A DNA stretch of 64,000 nucleotides from Polynucleobacter sp. AP-Jannik-300A-C4 (GCF_018688335.1 NZ_CP061316.1:1364001-1428000); one strand, 5' to 3'; numbered from the stretch's first letter, positions 25,783-35,947 are shown. The notes: generated from the sequence alone by a model not told the origin. A program made the numbers and translations.

Positions 25783-26859
25783 TTACCTAATCTCAGGTAA
25801 GTCCGCTATTCTAGCAAAAAAATCCTGCCAAGTCAGGGGTTTACCGGCTTTATTTGCCTGCTTTGCCGCATTTAAAGCTAATTGAAGGCCAATTCTGGCT
25901 CTGGGTGCAGTCAGAGAGCCTGAGGGTCTGCATCCAAGGGGATCTATTTCAGGAATATTGGGCAAAGTAGCACCAGCACCCGTCCTAGTTGTTCTCACCA
26001 AGGCAATGCCTTGAGCCATAGCCTGATCCAAAGGCTTCAACCAGTCATCATGAAAGCCACCATGCCCCGTACCAGCAATTACAAAGCCCTGAACAGAGCT
26101 ACTCAACCACTGGGTGATCGTTTCAGGGCGTGCACCTGCATGACTAGTCAAGATTTCAACCCAAGGCCACTCGCCCTCTTGCGGAATTGGTAAATCTTCA
26201 TTCCAAGCCGCCTGGACTGCTTTGACACCAGATAACCAGGATGGATTAATCAATCCTACTGAGCTTGATGGCGCATTTTGCAAAGGGGCATTCAGGGCAG
26301 TAGCGTGGCGCTTAGCCAAATCGATGGCCATGCATCCACGCCCATCCATCACCGCGTAGATGCCACCAGGGCAGTTATCAATCGATGTTGAGGCCCAGCG
26401 CAAGGCGTCAAGCAAATTGGAAGGGCCATCGGCTCCAGGCGCATTACTTGGGAGCATTGCCCCTGTCAGAATAACCCTCTTAGACTGAGTATGAGCTAAC
26501 TTTCCACAGGTCGCCTGCAAAAATAAGCCCGTTTCCTCCATCGTATCGGTGCCATGGGTAATCACAACCCCCTGCACAGCAGCATCAAGTAAAGCATTCT
26601 TGACAGCAAGTCCGAGGCTAGTGAGGTGGGCGTCAGTCAAATTACGACTATTGATATTGGCTACCTGACGCGATACCAGCTTGACACCCTCAGGCACTAC
26701 CGACTGAACATGAGCCACCAATGCATCCACCCCCACTTGGCCCGCTTGATATTGAAGAGGGTTTTCTTCGGGGTTCGGTGCAAGACCTGCAATAGTGCCA
26801 CCCATACCCAAGATCAGGAGATGGGGTGTATTTTCAGAAACGTTCGAAATTGAGCTCAT
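25783..26859 (-). CDS. Asparaginase
   Basis: About 358 residues of the bacterial L-asparaginase family. The nucleophile loop GMGGTIAG lies near residue 20, and VVITHGTDTMEET carries the second Thr-Asp pair. It hydrolyses asparagine to aspartate and ammonia. No signal peptide is seen, so it is probably cytoplasmic. ATG 26859 is chosen because the frame's 37-residue extension to 26970 would run through lexA. Confidence 0.85.
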   Translation of the reverse strand: MSSISNVSENTPHLLILGMGGTIAGLAPNPEENPLQYQAGQVGVDALVAHVQSVVPEGVKLVSRQVANINSRNLTDAHLTSLGLAVKNALLDAAVQGVVITHGTDTMEETGLFLQATCGKLAHTQSKRVILTGAMLPSNAPGADGPSNLLDALRWASTSIDNCPGGIYAVMDGRGCMAIDLAKRHATALNAPLQNAPSSSVGLINPSWLSGVKAVQAAWNEDLPIPQEGEWPWVEILTSHAGARPETITQWLSSSVQGFVIAGTGHGGFHDDWLKPLDQAMAQGIALVRTTRTGAGATLPNIPEIDPLGCRPSGSLTAPRARIGLQLALNAAKQANKAGKPLTWQDFFARIADLPEIR

Positions 26860-26885
26860 TTCTCCATTATCCGCCTCAAAATAGC

Positions 26886-26920
26886 TTGAATATTCAAATA
26901 GTGCTGTATACAATCCCAGT
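26886..26920 (+). promoter_or_regulatory. lexA promoter with overlapping LexA box
   Basis: TTGAAT (26886-26891), 17 bases, TACAAT (26909-26914) forms a good sigma-70 promoter. CTGT-N8-CCAG at 26904-26919 differs from the CTGT-N8-ACAG SOS box by one base and overlaps the -10. Transcription would begin at or next to the lexA ATG (26921). Confidence 0.55.
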
Positions 26921-27640
26921 ATGGACATAAATACAGTCGATTTTCCGGAGGAGCTGACTGCCCTCCCCAAACTTACCTCACGTCAAAGTGAGATTTTGGA
27001 ATTGATTACCAAGGCCATCGATGAAAGTGGCTCGCCACCAACTCGTGCGGAAATTGCAGCGCAACTCGGCTTTGCTTCTGCCAATGCAGCCGAAGAGCAC
27101 TTACGCGCATTAGCAAAAAAAGGATATATCGAACTGACGCCAGGAACTTCGCGCGGCATTCGTATTGCACAACGCTTTAACCAGACTCACAATCCAAATA
27201 AATATCGTCAGATGTCTTTGCCTTCTGGCGCACTTCAGCAACTCACACTGCCACTTATTGGTCGCGTTGCCGCAGGCTCTCCAATCACCGCTATCGAGCA
27301 CATTGAAAAACAAGTGCCGATTGATCCAAGCTTATTTAGCAAGGGTGCTGATTACCTATTGAAAGTAGTTGGCATGAGTATGCGCGATGCTGGCATTTTG
27401 GATGGCGACTATCTTGCCGTACGAAAAACTTCTGAAGTTCGCAATGGCGATATCGTGGTAGCTCGCCTAGATGATGAGGTTACTGTGAAGCGTTGGAATC
27501 AAAAGAAAACCGCAGATGGCATGGTGATCGAATTACAAGCCGAGAACCCAGACTTCAAAAATATTTTGGTAGATCGACGTCAACCGAACTTCGCTGTAGA
27601 AGGCCAGGCTGTTGGCCTCATTAGGGCTGGCGGACTCTAA
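26921..27640 (+). CDS. lexA: LexA repressor
   Basis: 239 residues. The N-terminal winged helix ([26 protein letters not shown] split over residues 39-64) binds SOS boxes. The C-terminal peptidase has the self-cleavage site Ala118-Gly119 (RVAAGSP), Ser153 (VGMSMRD) and Lys190 (VTVKRW). RecA filaments trigger cleavage. The N-terminus is about 12 residues longer than in many LexA proteins and has no Shine-Dalgarno in front. Confidence 0.96.
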   Translation: MDINTVDFPEELTALPKLTSRQSEILELITKAIDESGSPPTRAEIAAQLGFASANAAEEHLRALAKKGYIELTPGTSRGIRIAQRFNQTHNPNKYRQMSLPSGALQQLTLPLIGRVAAGSPITAIEHIEKQVPIDPSLFSKGADYLLKVVGMSMRDAGILDGDYLAVRKTSEVRNGDIVVARLDDEVTVKRWNQKKTADGMVIELQAENPDFKNILVDRRQPNFAVEGQAVGLIRAGGL

Positions 27641-27657
27641 TCCCAGACCAATAAAGC

Positions 27658-27683
27658 AAAAGGCCTCGTATAGAGGCCTTTTT
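27658..27683 (+). terminator. Intrinsic terminator after lexA
   Basis: AAAAGGCCTC (27658-27667), loop GTATA, GAGGCCTTTTT (27673-27683). The perfect stem with T-runs on both sides can act bidirectionally between convergent lexA and the lipoprotein gene. Confidence 0.85.
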
Positions 27684-27734
27684 CAATTGCAGCAGTGACA
27701 GGTCACCACCTGCTGTTTACTTCTTTTTTATTCT

Positions 27735-28196
27735 TTACTTTTTACTTGGCGCGACTACATTAGCATTCTTGGGTGATGCGGTAATAGTAATGATGGTCTT
27801 TGGACCGGTGAATGGGCCTTCATTTAATTCTACGGTGGAGGTGCGGTCACCTTTAGTAAAAACCAAAATACTGGTTTTTGATTTCACGGCACTCACAGTG
27901 GTCCAACCAGCTCTTGGATATTCAGCCTGAAAGAAAGCATAAATATCAGTTGGAGTTTGTACTCCAGATAAAACGACTCGCCCCACCCAATTATCACCAC
28001 GACCAATGATTAAAGAATCTGAGCCAATAATTTTTGATGCCGCAGGCAATGGCATATCACCCAAGAGTTGCGACTGAATTTCTTGTACTTCGCTAGGCGT
28101 GCCTGTTGGAGAATCTCCTGAAGAGGCACAGGCCGCCAAGAGCGCAGTTAGCACTAATGCTGAGGTGATTTTTGAGAATCGTTTCAGTTGGATCAT
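27735..28196 (-). CDS. Lipoprotein of unknown function
   Basis: 153 residues. A lipoprotein signal peptide ends in the lipobox ALLAACASS (Cys23 lipidated). The mature domain (VQEIQSQLLGDMPLPAASKI, then YAFFQAEYPRAGWTTVS) looks like a small periplasmic alpha/beta domain, with a Thr/Ile-rich end. I do not recognise a named family. It lies downstream of tRNA-Cys on the same strand. Confidence 0.7.
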   Translation of the reverse strand: MIQLKRFSKITSALVLTALLAACASSGDSPTGTPSEVQEIQSQLLGDMPLPAASKIIGSDSLIIGRGDNWVGRVVLSGVQTPTDIYAFFQAEYPRAGWTTVSAVKSKTSILVFTKGDRTSTVELNEGPFTGPKTIITITASPKNANVVAPSKK

Positions 28197-28226
28197 GTTC
28201 TTGCCCTGGTAATCAATCTACATTAC

Positions 28227-28300
28227 TGGAGGCGCGTGAGGGAATCGAACCCCCGTACGAAGCTTTGCAGGCTCCTGCCTAACCACTCGGCCAACGCGCC
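28227..28300 (-). tRNA. tRNA-Cys (anticodon GCA)
   Basis: A full cloverleaf of 71 bases plus encoded CCA. The acceptor is GGCGCG.../...CGCGCC with discriminator U, the D arm is GCCGAGTGGTTAGGC, the anticodon loop contains GCA in CTGCAAA, and the T arm carries GGTTCGATTCC. The U discriminator is a cysteine-tRNA identity base. Confidence 0.97.
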
Positions 28301-28313
28301 ATATGCTTGAATC

Positions 28314-28342
28314 AAAAATGGGAAGCTTTTGAGGGCTTCCCA
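28314..28342 (-). terminator. Terminator between tRNA-Gly and tRNA-Cys
   Basis: On the minus strand TGGGAAGC and GCTTCCCA (8 perfect pairs, 28319-28342) enclose an 8-base loop and are followed by TTTTTG. It separates the tRNA-Gly transcript from tRNA-Cys only about 14 bases further on. Confidence 0.7.
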
Positions 28343-28349
28343 TCGAACT

Positions 28350-28425
28350 TGGAGCGGGAAAGGAGGTTCGAACTCCCGACCTATACCTTGGCAAGGTATC
28401 GCTCTACCAGCTGAGCTATTCCCGC
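28350..28425 (-). tRNA. tRNA-Gly (anticodon GCC)
   Basis: A 76-base cloverleaf including encoded CCA. The acceptor is GCGGGAA.../...TTCCCGC, the D arm is GCTCAGCTGGTAGAGC, the anticodon loop contains GCC in CTTGCCAAG, and the T arm is GGGAGTTCGAACCTCC. Confidence 0.97.
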
Positions 28426-28542
28426 ATAACAGGGCAGTAGTTTAACAAACAATTTGGGGGAACGCATTATTTCTGAGTTAGACCAAAAACTGACAGTCAT
28501 TCTGTTTGCACCAAACCCTTATCAGCATTGGGTTTGTGGACT

Positions 28543-29118
28543 TTATTTGACCTTCTCTACCAATTGAGGCAACGCTTTTTTCATGTAATAGAACATCGAC
28601 CAAAGCGTTAAAAAGGATGCGATCCAAATTAACCATGTACCTACTTGTGCGCAATTGAGCCACCCAAACAAAGTGTCGTTTAGCAATAAAAATGGAATAG
28701 CTACAAGTTGAGCTGTTGTTTTTAACTTGCCGACCATGTGTACAGCAACACTTTTTCCAGCACCCAGAAGTGCCATCCACTCTCTAAGTGCAGAGATAGT
28801 AATTTCGCGACCAATAATGATTAATGCTACCCAAACTTGGACGCGATCCATATTCAGCAAAACGAGTAATGAGGCGGCAACAATTAATTTATCCGCTACC
28901 GGGTCTAAGAATTGACCAAATGCCGACTCTTGTTTCATCTTGCGAGCCAAGAAACCGTCTAGCCAATCAGTCACTGCCGCAAACACAAAAATAATGGTGG
29001 CAGTCAGATTCTGCTCAAAGGGAGTAAGCCAGTTACTGGGCAAATAAAACACTGCAACCACAAGTGGAATTGCGGCTACGCGCAACCAGGTCAGAGCAAT
29101 AGGCAGATTAAATGGCAT
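28543..29118 (-). CDS. pgsA: CDP-diacylglycerol-glycerol-3-phosphate 3-phosphatidyltransferase
   Basis: 191 residues, polytopic. The CDP-alcohol phosphatidyltransferase signature D-G-x2-A-R-x8-G-x3-D-x3-D is present in TDWLDGFLARKM...FGQFLDPVADK (residues 50-73). It makes phosphatidylglycerophosphate for phosphatidylglycerol and cardiolipin. It follows uvrC by 36 bases, a common order in proteobacteria. Confidence 0.94.
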   Translation of the reverse strand: MPFNLPIALTWLRVAAIPLVVAVFYLPSNWLTPFEQNLTATIIFVFAAVTDWLDGFLARKMKQESAFGQFLDPVADKLIVAASLLVLLNMDRVQVWVALIIIGREITISALREWMALLGAGKSVAVHMVGKLKTTAQLVAIPFLLLNDTLFGWLNCAQVGTWLIWIASFLTLWSMFYYMKKALPQLVEKVK

Positions 29119-29154
29119 GACTCAAGCATAAACCAATGTGGATGCGCTGGGCAA

Positions 29155-31095
29155 TCAATGGAGCTGCCTGTAAATTTGCTCAGCCAATGCTGTAGATATT
29201 CCCTCAACACTGGAAAGCTCTTCAATAGAGGCGTTTGAGACGCCGCGTAGTCCACCGAATCGAGCCAGTAATTTTTGACGGCGTTTTGCGCCAATTCCTT
29301 CAATCTCTTCTAGCTGAGAAACCGTTCTGGCTTTCGCCCGTTTTGCACGCATACCCGTAATCGCAAAGCGATGCGCCTCATCCCGGATTTGCGCTACCAA
29401 CAATAAGGCTGCGCTATCAATACCAAGTTCGAGCGATTTACGTCCATCTGCAAAGATCAGAGTCTCAAGACCCACCTTACGCCCCTCACCTTTAGCGACA
29501 CCAACAATCAATCCAATATCCATGCCGAATTCAGAGAGAACTTGCCTTGCCATCTCAACCTGCCCCTTACCACCATCAATCAAAATGACTTGCGGCATTT
29601 TCTCAACAGGGAGCTCTTGGAAGTTCGCATAACGGCGTTGCAAGACTTGGCGCATCGCTGCATAGTCATCACCCGGAGTAATGTCATTGATATTAAAGCG
29701 GCGGTATTCACTAGGCTGCATTGCATTTTTGGAATACACGACACAAGAAGCTTGCGTAGCCTCACCAGAAGTGTGGCTAATATCAAAACACTCAATGCGA
29801 AGTTGCTCAAGACTTTCTAATTCCAATGCCAATACATCAGCCAATGCTCGCGCTCTTGCTAGTTGTCCACCAGTCTCTACCAAACGCTTCGCTATTGCAA
29901 TCTTGGCATTGCCTTCGGCCATAGCCAACCAATGCCGTCTCTGACCCTGCGGCTGATGTAGGAAAGTAATACGCTTACCAGCTTGTGCATTGAGTAAATC
30001 GTGCAAACCTTCCGGAGCCGTTTGCTCGGAAACATCTTCAGTACTCTCTTCCGGAGCCGCAATATCATCAACCAGTTTTCTCAAGGGATGATTCAGAATC
30101 AGTACGGGCGGAATTAAATTAGTTGTCGCTTCACCATCACCAGACTTCTCCTCCAGATAATGCTGAGCAATAAAGGCCTCGAGAATTTCAGCTGGTGGTG
30201 GCAACTCTCCAGACGTTGAGCGTAATCCTTTGGGGAAGTAGGCGCGATCACCTAAATGGCGCCCACCCCGAATCATTGCTAAATTGACGCAGACCACCCC
30301 TTCCATTTGAGCAACAGCAATCACATCCACATCACCCTCGCCATCAGCAACGGTATCCATAGATTGTTGTTGTAAGACGCTGGACAGATCTGCAATACGA
30401 TCCCTTAGCACAGCGGCCATTTCAAATTCCATGGCATCGCTATAGGCATGCATTTTCTTCTCTAACTCAGAAAGTACGCGACTATGATCGCCCTCTAAAA
30501 AACGGGTTGCCTGAGCTACGTCCTGCCCATATTGCTCAACATTAAGCCGACCTACACAAGGTGCGCTACAGCGATGAATTTGATGCAGTAAACAAGGGCG
30601 ACTACGGTTTTTAAATACAGAGTCTTCACAAGTCCTAAGACGAAATACTTTCTGCAAAATCTGTACGCTGTTGCGCACAGCCCATGAATTAGGGAATGGT
30701 CCGAAATAGTGATTCCGCTTATCCGTTTTACCGCGATAGGAGGCTAAACGTGGAAACTGGTGCCCAGTCAACATCACATAGGGATAGGACTTATCATCTC
30801 GGAAGAGAATATTGAATGGAGGAGCGAGCTCCTTAATCAGATTGTTCTCTAGAATGAGGGCTTCGGTTTCTGAGCGTGTTACTGTAGTTTCGTAGCGGGC
30901 AATTTTCCCAACCATCAGCTCTATGCGTGGTGAAAGTTGAGTGCGCTGGAAGTAACTAGATACACGCTTTTTGAGGTTGCGCGCTTTTCCGACATACAGA
31001 ATATGTCCCGCCTCATCAAAAAAGCGATACACCCCCGGCAATCCGGGTAGCCGTTTAACATCCTGCTGAAGGGTTTCAAAAAGCGAATTGCTCAT
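29155..31095 (-). CDS. uvrC: Excinuclease ABC subunit C
   Basis: 646 residues. An N-terminal GIY-YIG nuclease ([20 protein letters not shown], residues 20-39), a four-cysteine linker region, a UVR motif near 205-240, an RNase H-like UvrC domain ([20 protein letters not shown]) and C-terminal helix-hairpin-helix motifs ([20 protein letters not shown]) are all present. It makes both incisions of nucleotide excision repair. Its start codon shares CATG with the divergent earP. Confidence 0.96.
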   Translation of the reverse strand: MSNSLFETLQQDVKRLPGLPGVYRFFDEAGHILYVGKARNLKKRVSSYFQRTQLSPRIELMVGKIARYETTVTRSETEALILENNLIKELAPPFNILFRDDKSYPYVMLTGHQFPRLASYRGKTDKRNHYFGPFPNSWAVRNSVQILQKVFRLRTCEDSVFKNRSRPCLLHQIHRCSAPCVGRLNVEQYGQDVAQATRFLEGDHSRVLSELEKKMHAYSDAMEFEMAAVLRDRIADLSSVLQQQSMDTVADGEGDVDVIAVAQMEGVVCVNLAMIRGGRHLGDRAYFPKGLRSTSGELPPPAEILEAFIAQHYLEEKSGDGEATTNLIPPVLILNHPLRKLVDDIAAPEESTEDVSEQTAPEGLHDLLNAQAGKRITFLHQPQGQRRHWLAMAEGNAKIAIAKRLVETGGQLARARALADVLALELESLEQLRIECFDISHTSGEATQASCVVYSKNAMQPSEYRRFNINDITPGDDYAAMRQVLQRRYANFQELPVEKMPQVILIDGGKGQVEMARQVLSEFGMDIGLIVGVAKGEGRKVGLETLIFADGRKSLELGIDSAALLLVAQIRDEAHRFAITGMRAKRAKARTVSQLEEIEGIGAKRRQKLLARFGGLRGVSNASIEELSSVEGISTALAEQIYRQLH

Positions 31096-32173
31096 GCGTT
31101 GGGATATTTTCTGTCAAATCGTAGACAACTATGGTGATGCCGGTGTTTGCTGGCGCCTAGCAAGAAGCTTAACAAGCCTTCACGGCCAAGACGTGCGCAT
31201 TTTCTGTGACGATCTACCAACCCTTAATTTACTCGCTTCTGGGGTTGATCCTGAAATCAAGCGCCTGATCGATGTTCAGCCTTGGGAAGCAAGTCATAAC
31301 AACAGCCGCCATCCAGTAGATCCTCCTGATGTAGTGATTGAGGCATTTGGATGTGATCTACCTGAGCGCTACCTTGCGGGCCTATTGATTGCCCCAAAAA
31401 AACCTATCATCCTCAATCTAGAGTATCTAAGCGCAGAGCCCTGGATCATGGACTTTCACCAGAAGGCATCTCCACAGGCGCACGGCATTCCGAAATACTT
31501 CTTCTTCCCAGGCTTTCAGGAGAATGTAGGTGGCATTTTGATTGATCCAATACCCAAGGAGCCATCTCTCACAAAGCAATTAATCCCCGAGAGTCTTACG
31601 CCCAGTTGGAAGCTCTTGCGACCCGATACAAAACGCATCAGTGTTTTTTGCTATCCAGGTGCACCACTACTGAAATGGTTAGAGGATCTGGCAACTCTGG
31701 ATGAAAACTTCGATATCGTGTTGACACATGGTCAACGTGAGCAATTGCAGTTCAGCTCTCCAAACCCTAGCCAGCCACTTACTTCGCCCGACTCTATTCA
31801 GTTGATCTCCATACCGTTTGTTTCTCAAGATGAATATGACTGGGTACTCTCACAATGTGACTTCAATATTGTTCGGGGCGAAGATTCTTTTGTCCGAGCG
31901 CAGTTAGCTGGCAAGCCCTTCATTTGGCATATTTACCCCCAGGAAGATCGCGCTCACGAAACCAAATTGGCTGCATTTTTAGACCTCTATCTTGAAGATG
32001 CATCACAAGAACTCAAACACGCGGTCATTGCCGCGATGACTTGGGCAATGCCAAGTGATTGGGATCAATCAATTGATGAGTGGAATGCCCATTCCAAGGC
32101 TTGGCGAGCAGATTTACTGGAAAAACAAGCTGATGGTGGCTTAGCTGCCCGTCTAATGGGCTTTGTAGCCTGA
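31094..32173 (+). CDS. earP: EF-P arginine rhamnosyltransferase EarP
   Basis: 359 residues of the EarP family, which adds rhamnose from dTDP-L-rhamnose to an arginine of EF-P. Diagnostic parts are the N-terminal [19 protein letters not shown] (with catalytic Asp11/Asp15) and the C-terminal [19 protein letters not shown] nucleotide-sugar site. It is followed 87 bases later by efp, whose product has the matching Arg32. ATG 31094 is preferred to the upstream TTG at 31088. Confidence 0.93.
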   Translation: MRWDIFCQIVDNYGDAGVCWRLARSLTSLHGQDVRIFCDDLPTLNLLASGVDPEIKRLIDVQPWEASHNNSRHPVDPPDVVIEAFGCDLPERYLAGLLIAPKKPIILNLEYLSAEPWIMDFHQKASPQAHGIPKYFFFPGFQENVGGILIDPIPKEPSLTKQLIPESLTPSWKLLRPDTKRISVFCYPGAPLLKWLEDLATLDENFDIVLTHGQREQLQFSSPNPSQPLTSPDSIQLISIPFVSQDEYDWVLSQCDFNIVRGEDSFVRAQLAGKPFIWHIYPQEDRAHETKLAAFLDLYLEDASQELKHAVIAAMTWAMPSDWDQSIDEWNAHSKAWRADLLEKQADGGLAARLMGFVA

Positions 32174-32260
32174 TCTTGGGCGTAATAAGGCTGCGGGCGG
32201 TTACAATCTTGTTTTTGATAAAAACCGCAGAAAATCAGCTCTGCACCCAGGAATAGCAAG

Positions 32261-32821
32261 ATGAAAACAGCACAAGAACTCCGCGTTGGTAACGTAGTAA
32301 TGATCGGCACTGATGCCATGGTCGTTTTAAAAGCAGAATACAGCCGCTCAGGCCGCAACTCTTCTGTTGTGAAAATGAAATTTAAGAACTTGTTAACCGG
32401 CGCACCTAACGAAGGTGTTTACAAAGCTGATGACAAATTCGATGTAGTCATCCTAGACAAGAAAGACTGCACCTACTCTTACTTCGCAGATCCAATGTAT
32501 GTATTTATGGATGGTGACTACAACCAGTACGAAGTTGAAGCGGAGTTCATGGGCGATGCATTGAACTACCTTGAAGAGAGCATGCCTTGCGAAGTAGTAT
32601 TTTACGAAGGTAAAGCCCTCTCAGTAGCCATGCCAAACTCTTTGGTTCGTGAAATCATTTATACAGAGCCAGCAGTTAAAGGTGATACCAGCTCAGGCAA
32701 AGTATTGAAGACTGCAAAACTAGCTACTGGCTATGAATTGCAAGTTCCATTGTTCTGCAACACTGGTGACAAGATCGAGATTGATACTCGTACTGGTGAA
32801 TATCGTAGCCGTGCTAACTAA
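32261..32821 (+). CDS. efp: Elongation factor P (arginine type)
   Basis: 186 residues with the three OB-like EF-P domains. The loop that reaches the peptidyl-transferase centre is [11 protein letters not shown] with Arg32 at the tip, the modification site in EarP-type bacteria (Lys34 in E. coli). EF-P relieves ribosome stalling at polyproline. A strong terminator follows. Confidence 0.97.
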   Translation: MKTAQELRVGNVVMIGTDAMVVLKAEYSRSGRNSSVVKMKFKNLLTGAPNEGVYKADDKFDVVILDKKDCTYSYFADPMYVFMDGDYNQYEVEAEFMGDALNYLEESMPCEVVFYEGKALSVAMPNSLVREIIYTEPAVKGDTSSGKVLKTAKLATGYELQVPLFCNTGDKIEIDTRTGEYRSRAN

Positions 32822-32838
32822 TTAGCTCACTCGATAGC

Positions 32839-32865
32839 AAAAAGCCCGGTTCGCCGGGCTTTTTT
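32839..32865. terminator. Bidirectional terminator between efp and nagZ
   Basis: AAAAAGCCCGG (32839-32849), loop TTCG, CCGGGCTTTTTT (32854-32865). The perfect stem with a stable tetraloop and T-tracts on both strands sits between convergent genes. Confidence 0.9.
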
Positions 32866-32903
32866 ATTTGATTGAGTTTTTACTCGCAAGCAAGCTCTAT
32901 CAC

Positions 32904-33980
32904 CTAGGCAATGAGCTTCAATTGCTGGAGTAAACCTTTAGCGTGTTGATATTGCGCTTCACCCTGTAGCTCATCCCAAGCAGGAGTAGTGGTAGTTGGC
33001 ATCAAACGATTTAATCGAATAGCAGACTCCGCTTGTTTCGCTTTTGAGACTTTCAACTGACTGAGCAATTGATCCGCTAGGTCTGGACGATTACAAATCA
33101 GCACTGCATCGCATCCCGCCTCAAGCGCCATATCAGCACCCTTCACAACAGAGCCAGCAACGCTTGCCCCTTCCATCGAAAGGTCATCGCTAAAGATGAC
33201 GCCTTGAAAACCCAACTCTTGACGCAAAATGGAATGAAGCCATATCTTAGAAAAGCCCGCTGGATTTTTATCAACCTTTGGATAGATTACATGGGCTGGC
33301 ATTACCGCTGTCAAGCTGAGATCCAACCATTCATAAGGCTTAGCATCATCATTCAGAATTTGCTTCAAGGAACGCTCATCCACCGGAATAGCTACATGAG
33401 AATCTGCTTCTGCCCAGCCATGCCCCGGGAAGTGTTTACCGCAGTTCGCCATACCAGCAAGGCGTAAGCCTTCGTTTAGACTCTTCGCCAACGCAAAGGT
33501 AATTTGCGGATCACGACTAAATCCACGATCTCCAATGACACCGCTGCGACCAAAATCGAGATCCAGGACTGGGGTAAAACTAAAGTCGACACCACAAGCT
33601 CGCAACTCAGCAGCTAGAACATACCCACAGGCAGTCGCTGCCGCCATCGCAATCGCAGCAGATTCGGCGGTGTGTTTTGATTTATTCTTAGACCCCCAAA
33701 GTTCACCAAGCTTACGCATGGCCGGCAAATGGGTAAAACCATCAGTTCTGCAGCGCTGAACGCGTCCACCCTCATGATCAATCGAGATCAACACGTCAGA
33801 ACGGAGTTTTTTAATTTCTGCAGTGAGTTTGGTGAGTTGTTTGCGATTGGCGAAGTTTCTGCCAAATAGAATTACTCCACCAGTTAGAGGATGCATGATG
33901 CGACGGCGATCTTCTGCGTTTAACTCAAGACCAAGCACATCTAAAGTAATTGGGCCTGGTTTCATGGTCGACTTACTCAT
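32904..33980 (-). CDS. nagZ: Beta-N-acetylhexosaminidase
   Basis: 358 residues of glycoside hydrolase family 3. NagZ motifs are GVILFGRNFANRKQL, ISIDHEGGRVQRCR, the catalytic loop GKHFPGHGWAEADSH and IFSDDLSMEGA with the nucleophile Asp. It removes GlcNAc from anhydro-muropeptides during cell-wall recycling. A second in-frame ATG is at codon 6. Confidence 0.94.
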   Translation of the reverse strand: MSKSTMKPGPITLDVLGLELNAEDRRRIMHPLTGGVILFGRNFANRKQLTKLTAEIKKLRSDVLISIDHEGGRVQRCRTDGFTHLPAMRKLGELWGSKNKSKHTAESAAIAMAAATACGYVLAAELRACGVDFSFTPVLDLDFGRSGVIGDRGFSRDPQITFALAKSLNEGLRLAGMANCGKHFPGHGWAEADSHVAIPVDERSLKQILNDDAKPYEWLDLSLTAVMPAHVIYPKVDKNPAGFSKIWLHSILRQELGFQGVIFSDDLSMEGASVAGSVVKGADMALEAGCDAVLICNRPDLADQLLSQLKVSKAKQAESAIRLNRLMPTTTTPAWDELQGEAQYQHAKGLLQQLKLIA

Positions 33981-34029
33981 GGATTCCTCGTAATTTTTTG
34001 ATGTTATTTGCTGTTATTTATTACTGTGT

Positions 34030-34422
34030 TTATCTTTGCGTAACAATGATATGGGCAATTGCCATGTCTTGCTCATCACTTACCGTAACTTGAGCTTCCC
34101 AGTTTTTATCCTGCATAAATTGCGCAAGCGCTCCTAAATAGGAGGTAACCGGTTTACCGCTGGGCTCGTTGAGTGTTTGTAAAGAGCGCCACGTCATTGG
34201 CATTCTCATGCCCAAGCCAATTGCTTTAGAGAATGCCTCTTTTGCCGCAAAGCGCGTTGCCAAAAAAGCAATGCCCCGCTTGTGATTTCTGGCTAAGCGA
34301 TGTTTAAAAACCAACATCTCATCAGGCCCCAGTATTTTTTCAGCAAGACGTCCATTGGTACGATCGTAAGCAGCTTGAAGCCGCTCGATCTGCAAAATGT
34401 CTGTGCCTATACCAATGATCAT
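34030..34422 (-). CDS. acpS: Holo-[acyl-carrier-protein] synthase
   Basis: 130 residues with the AcpS signature [12 protein letters not shown] (residues 3-14) and [13 protein letters not shown], which hold the Mg-binding residues. It transfers phosphopantetheine to AcpP, encoded at 43233-43472. It follows pdxJ by 16 bases, the conserved order. Confidence 0.95.
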   Translation of the reverse strand: MIIGIGTDILQIERLQAAYDRTNGRLAEKILGPDEMLVFKHRLARNHKRGIAFLATRFAAKEAFSKAIGLGMRMPMTWRSLQTLNEPSGKPVTSYLGALAQFMQDKNWEAQVTVSDEQDMAIAHIIVTQR

Positions 34423-34438
34423 TTTTATACCGCCAGGT

Positions 34439-35194
34439 TCATTCCGCTTTGGAAGTGTTTGCTCTACCCTGAACCATCAGAGCCTTCATATCAGTAATTG
34501 CTTTTTGCCAACCCTTAAAAAGTGCCTCAGCAACAATCGCGTGACCAATATTGAGTTCTGAGAGCTCCGCAATGGCAGCTACCGGCATCACATTTCCCTC
34601 ATGCAAGCCATGCCCAGCATTAACTCTCAGACCAATACTTCTACCAAACTGGGCAGCTTTTCTGATGCGCTCAAGCTCTTGCATTTGTTGGTCACCAGAC
34701 AGATCTGCGTAACGCCCAGTATGCAACTCCACTACTGTTGCTCCAACATCCTTAGCAGCTTGAATTTGCTTTTCTTCTGGATCAATAAACAGGGATACCC
34801 GAATGCCTGCACCTTTTAATTGCGTAGTAGCTGCTTGAACAGCTTGAAAGTGTCCCAACACATCCAAGCCACCCTCAGTTGTGACCTCTTCACGCTTTTC
34901 AGGAACTAGGCACACATCATGTGGCTGCACTCGGCAAGCAATATTGATCATCTCCGGAGTAACGGCGCACTCTAAGTTCATACGTGTCTGTATTAAGGGG
35001 CGCAAGGCCATCAAATCGGCGTCTTTAATATGGCGACGATCCTCACGTAAATGTAGGGTGATTAAATCAGCACCCGCCTCTTCAGCTAAACGGGCAGCCT
35101 TTAATGGATCAGGGTAAATCGTGCCACGCGCATTACGCAAGGTAGCAACGTGATCGATATTGATGCCAAGTTCTAGCTTTGGTTGGGTATTCAT
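34439..35194 (-). CDS. pdxJ: Pyridoxine 5'-phosphate synthase
   Basis: 251-residue TIM barrel with [15 protein letters not shown] (residues 9-23), [12 protein letters not shown] and [10 protein letters not shown]. PdxJ condenses 1-deoxyxylulose 5-phosphate with 3-amino-2-oxopropyl phosphate in vitamin B6 synthesis. It lies between recO and acpS as in many proteobacteria. Confidence 0.96.
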   Translation of the reverse strand: MNTQPKLELGINIDHVATLRNARGTIYPDPLKAARLAEEAGADLITLHLREDRRHIKDADLMALRPLIQTRMNLECAVTPEMINIACRVQPHDVCLVPEKREEVTTEGGLDVLGHFQAVQAATTQLKGAGIRVSLFIDPEEKQIQAAKDVGATVVELHTGRYADLSGDQQMQELERIRKAAQFGRSIGLRVNAGHGLHEGNVMPVAAIAELSELNIGHAIVAEALFKGWQKAITDMKALMVQGRANTSKAE

Positions 35195-35206
35195 TGGCTT
35201 AGATTA

Positions 35207-35941
35207 CTAGATTTTCTTCAGATCAATCAAAATCTGACGGGTAGTCAACACTTGATCCTGAAGATGCAATCCCAATAGGAAGCGCATTAACTGCTTACTC
35301 TCAGAAAGCGTCTCTTGATCAGAAAAGTCACCTGCTGCAATGGCTAGCAGAGATTTGCCGCTCAAGACCGGCCAGTGGCCTGGATCATCCCCTTGAGCAG
35401 GCCTCACGCCTCGCTCTGGCTGATAAACATATTGCTCATTGGAGATCGGAGCACTATTCGTTTCCACGCAGCGATCTAGCGCTGCTGCATAACCTGTTTC
35501 CTGTAAGAGCGTTAATTCAAAAGGACGTAGAATTTCTTCTAGACCTTTGGATTCCAGCTCAAGATTAGATAAAGCAGAAATCGTATCGGTGTAATGGTCA
35601 TAGAGCTTTTCATAGTCATCCTCGCGCGCGAGAAACTTGACTAATAACTCATTGAGATAAAAACCGCATAAGAGAGCATCCCCAACTAGAGATGGCGTGC
35701 CGCCAACCCACTCTGACTTCGTTAATGTCCGTAGCTCAGACTTACCACTCCAAGAAACCAATAGAGGTTGAAAGCGTTGCAATACTGGACGAAGGCTTGA
35801 GTGCGGACGCTTAGCGCCCTTAGCAATCAAGGCCATACGGCCATATTGACGCGTAAAGACATCCAGAATTAAGCTAGTTTCCTTATAAGGGATGCTGTGT
35901 AATACAAAAGCAGGTTCGTCAGCAACACGAATAGAAGCCAT
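35207..35941 (-). CDS. recO: DNA repair protein RecO
   Basis: 244 residues. An N-terminal OB fold (AFVLHSIPYKETSLILDVFT, then GRMALIAKGAKRP) and a helical domain with FYLNELLVKFLAREDD match RecO, which loads RecA onto SSB-coated DNA with RecR. The usual C-terminal zinc cysteines of some RecO proteins are not apparent. It lies 6 bases after era. Confidence 0.92.
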   Translation of the reverse strand: MASIRVADEPAFVLHSIPYKETSLILDVFTRQYGRMALIAKGAKRPHSSLRPVLQRFQPLLVSWSGKSELRTLTKSEWVGGTPSLVGDALLCGFYLNELLVKFLAREDDYEKLYDHYTDTISALSNLELESKGLEEILRPFELTLLQETGYAAALDRCVETNSAPISNEQYVYQPERGVRPAQGDDPGHWPVLSGKSLLAIAAGDFSDQETLSESKQLMRFLLGLHLQDQVLTTRQILIDLKKI

Positions 35942-35947
35942 GAATAA

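Noticed and set aside
25783..26970. Longer asparaginase start at 26970
   Set aside because: It would pass through the lexA promoter and first codons; the conserved domain begins shortly after the ATG at 26859.
28508..28536. CAAACCC/GGGTTTG hairpin after pgsA considered as a terminator
   Set aside because: Seven pairs but no T-run on either strand, so terminator status is not supported.
28478..28780. Minus-strand 100-codon frame overlapping the end of pgsA
   Set aside because: Overlaps a well-supported gene in another frame and has no start signal.
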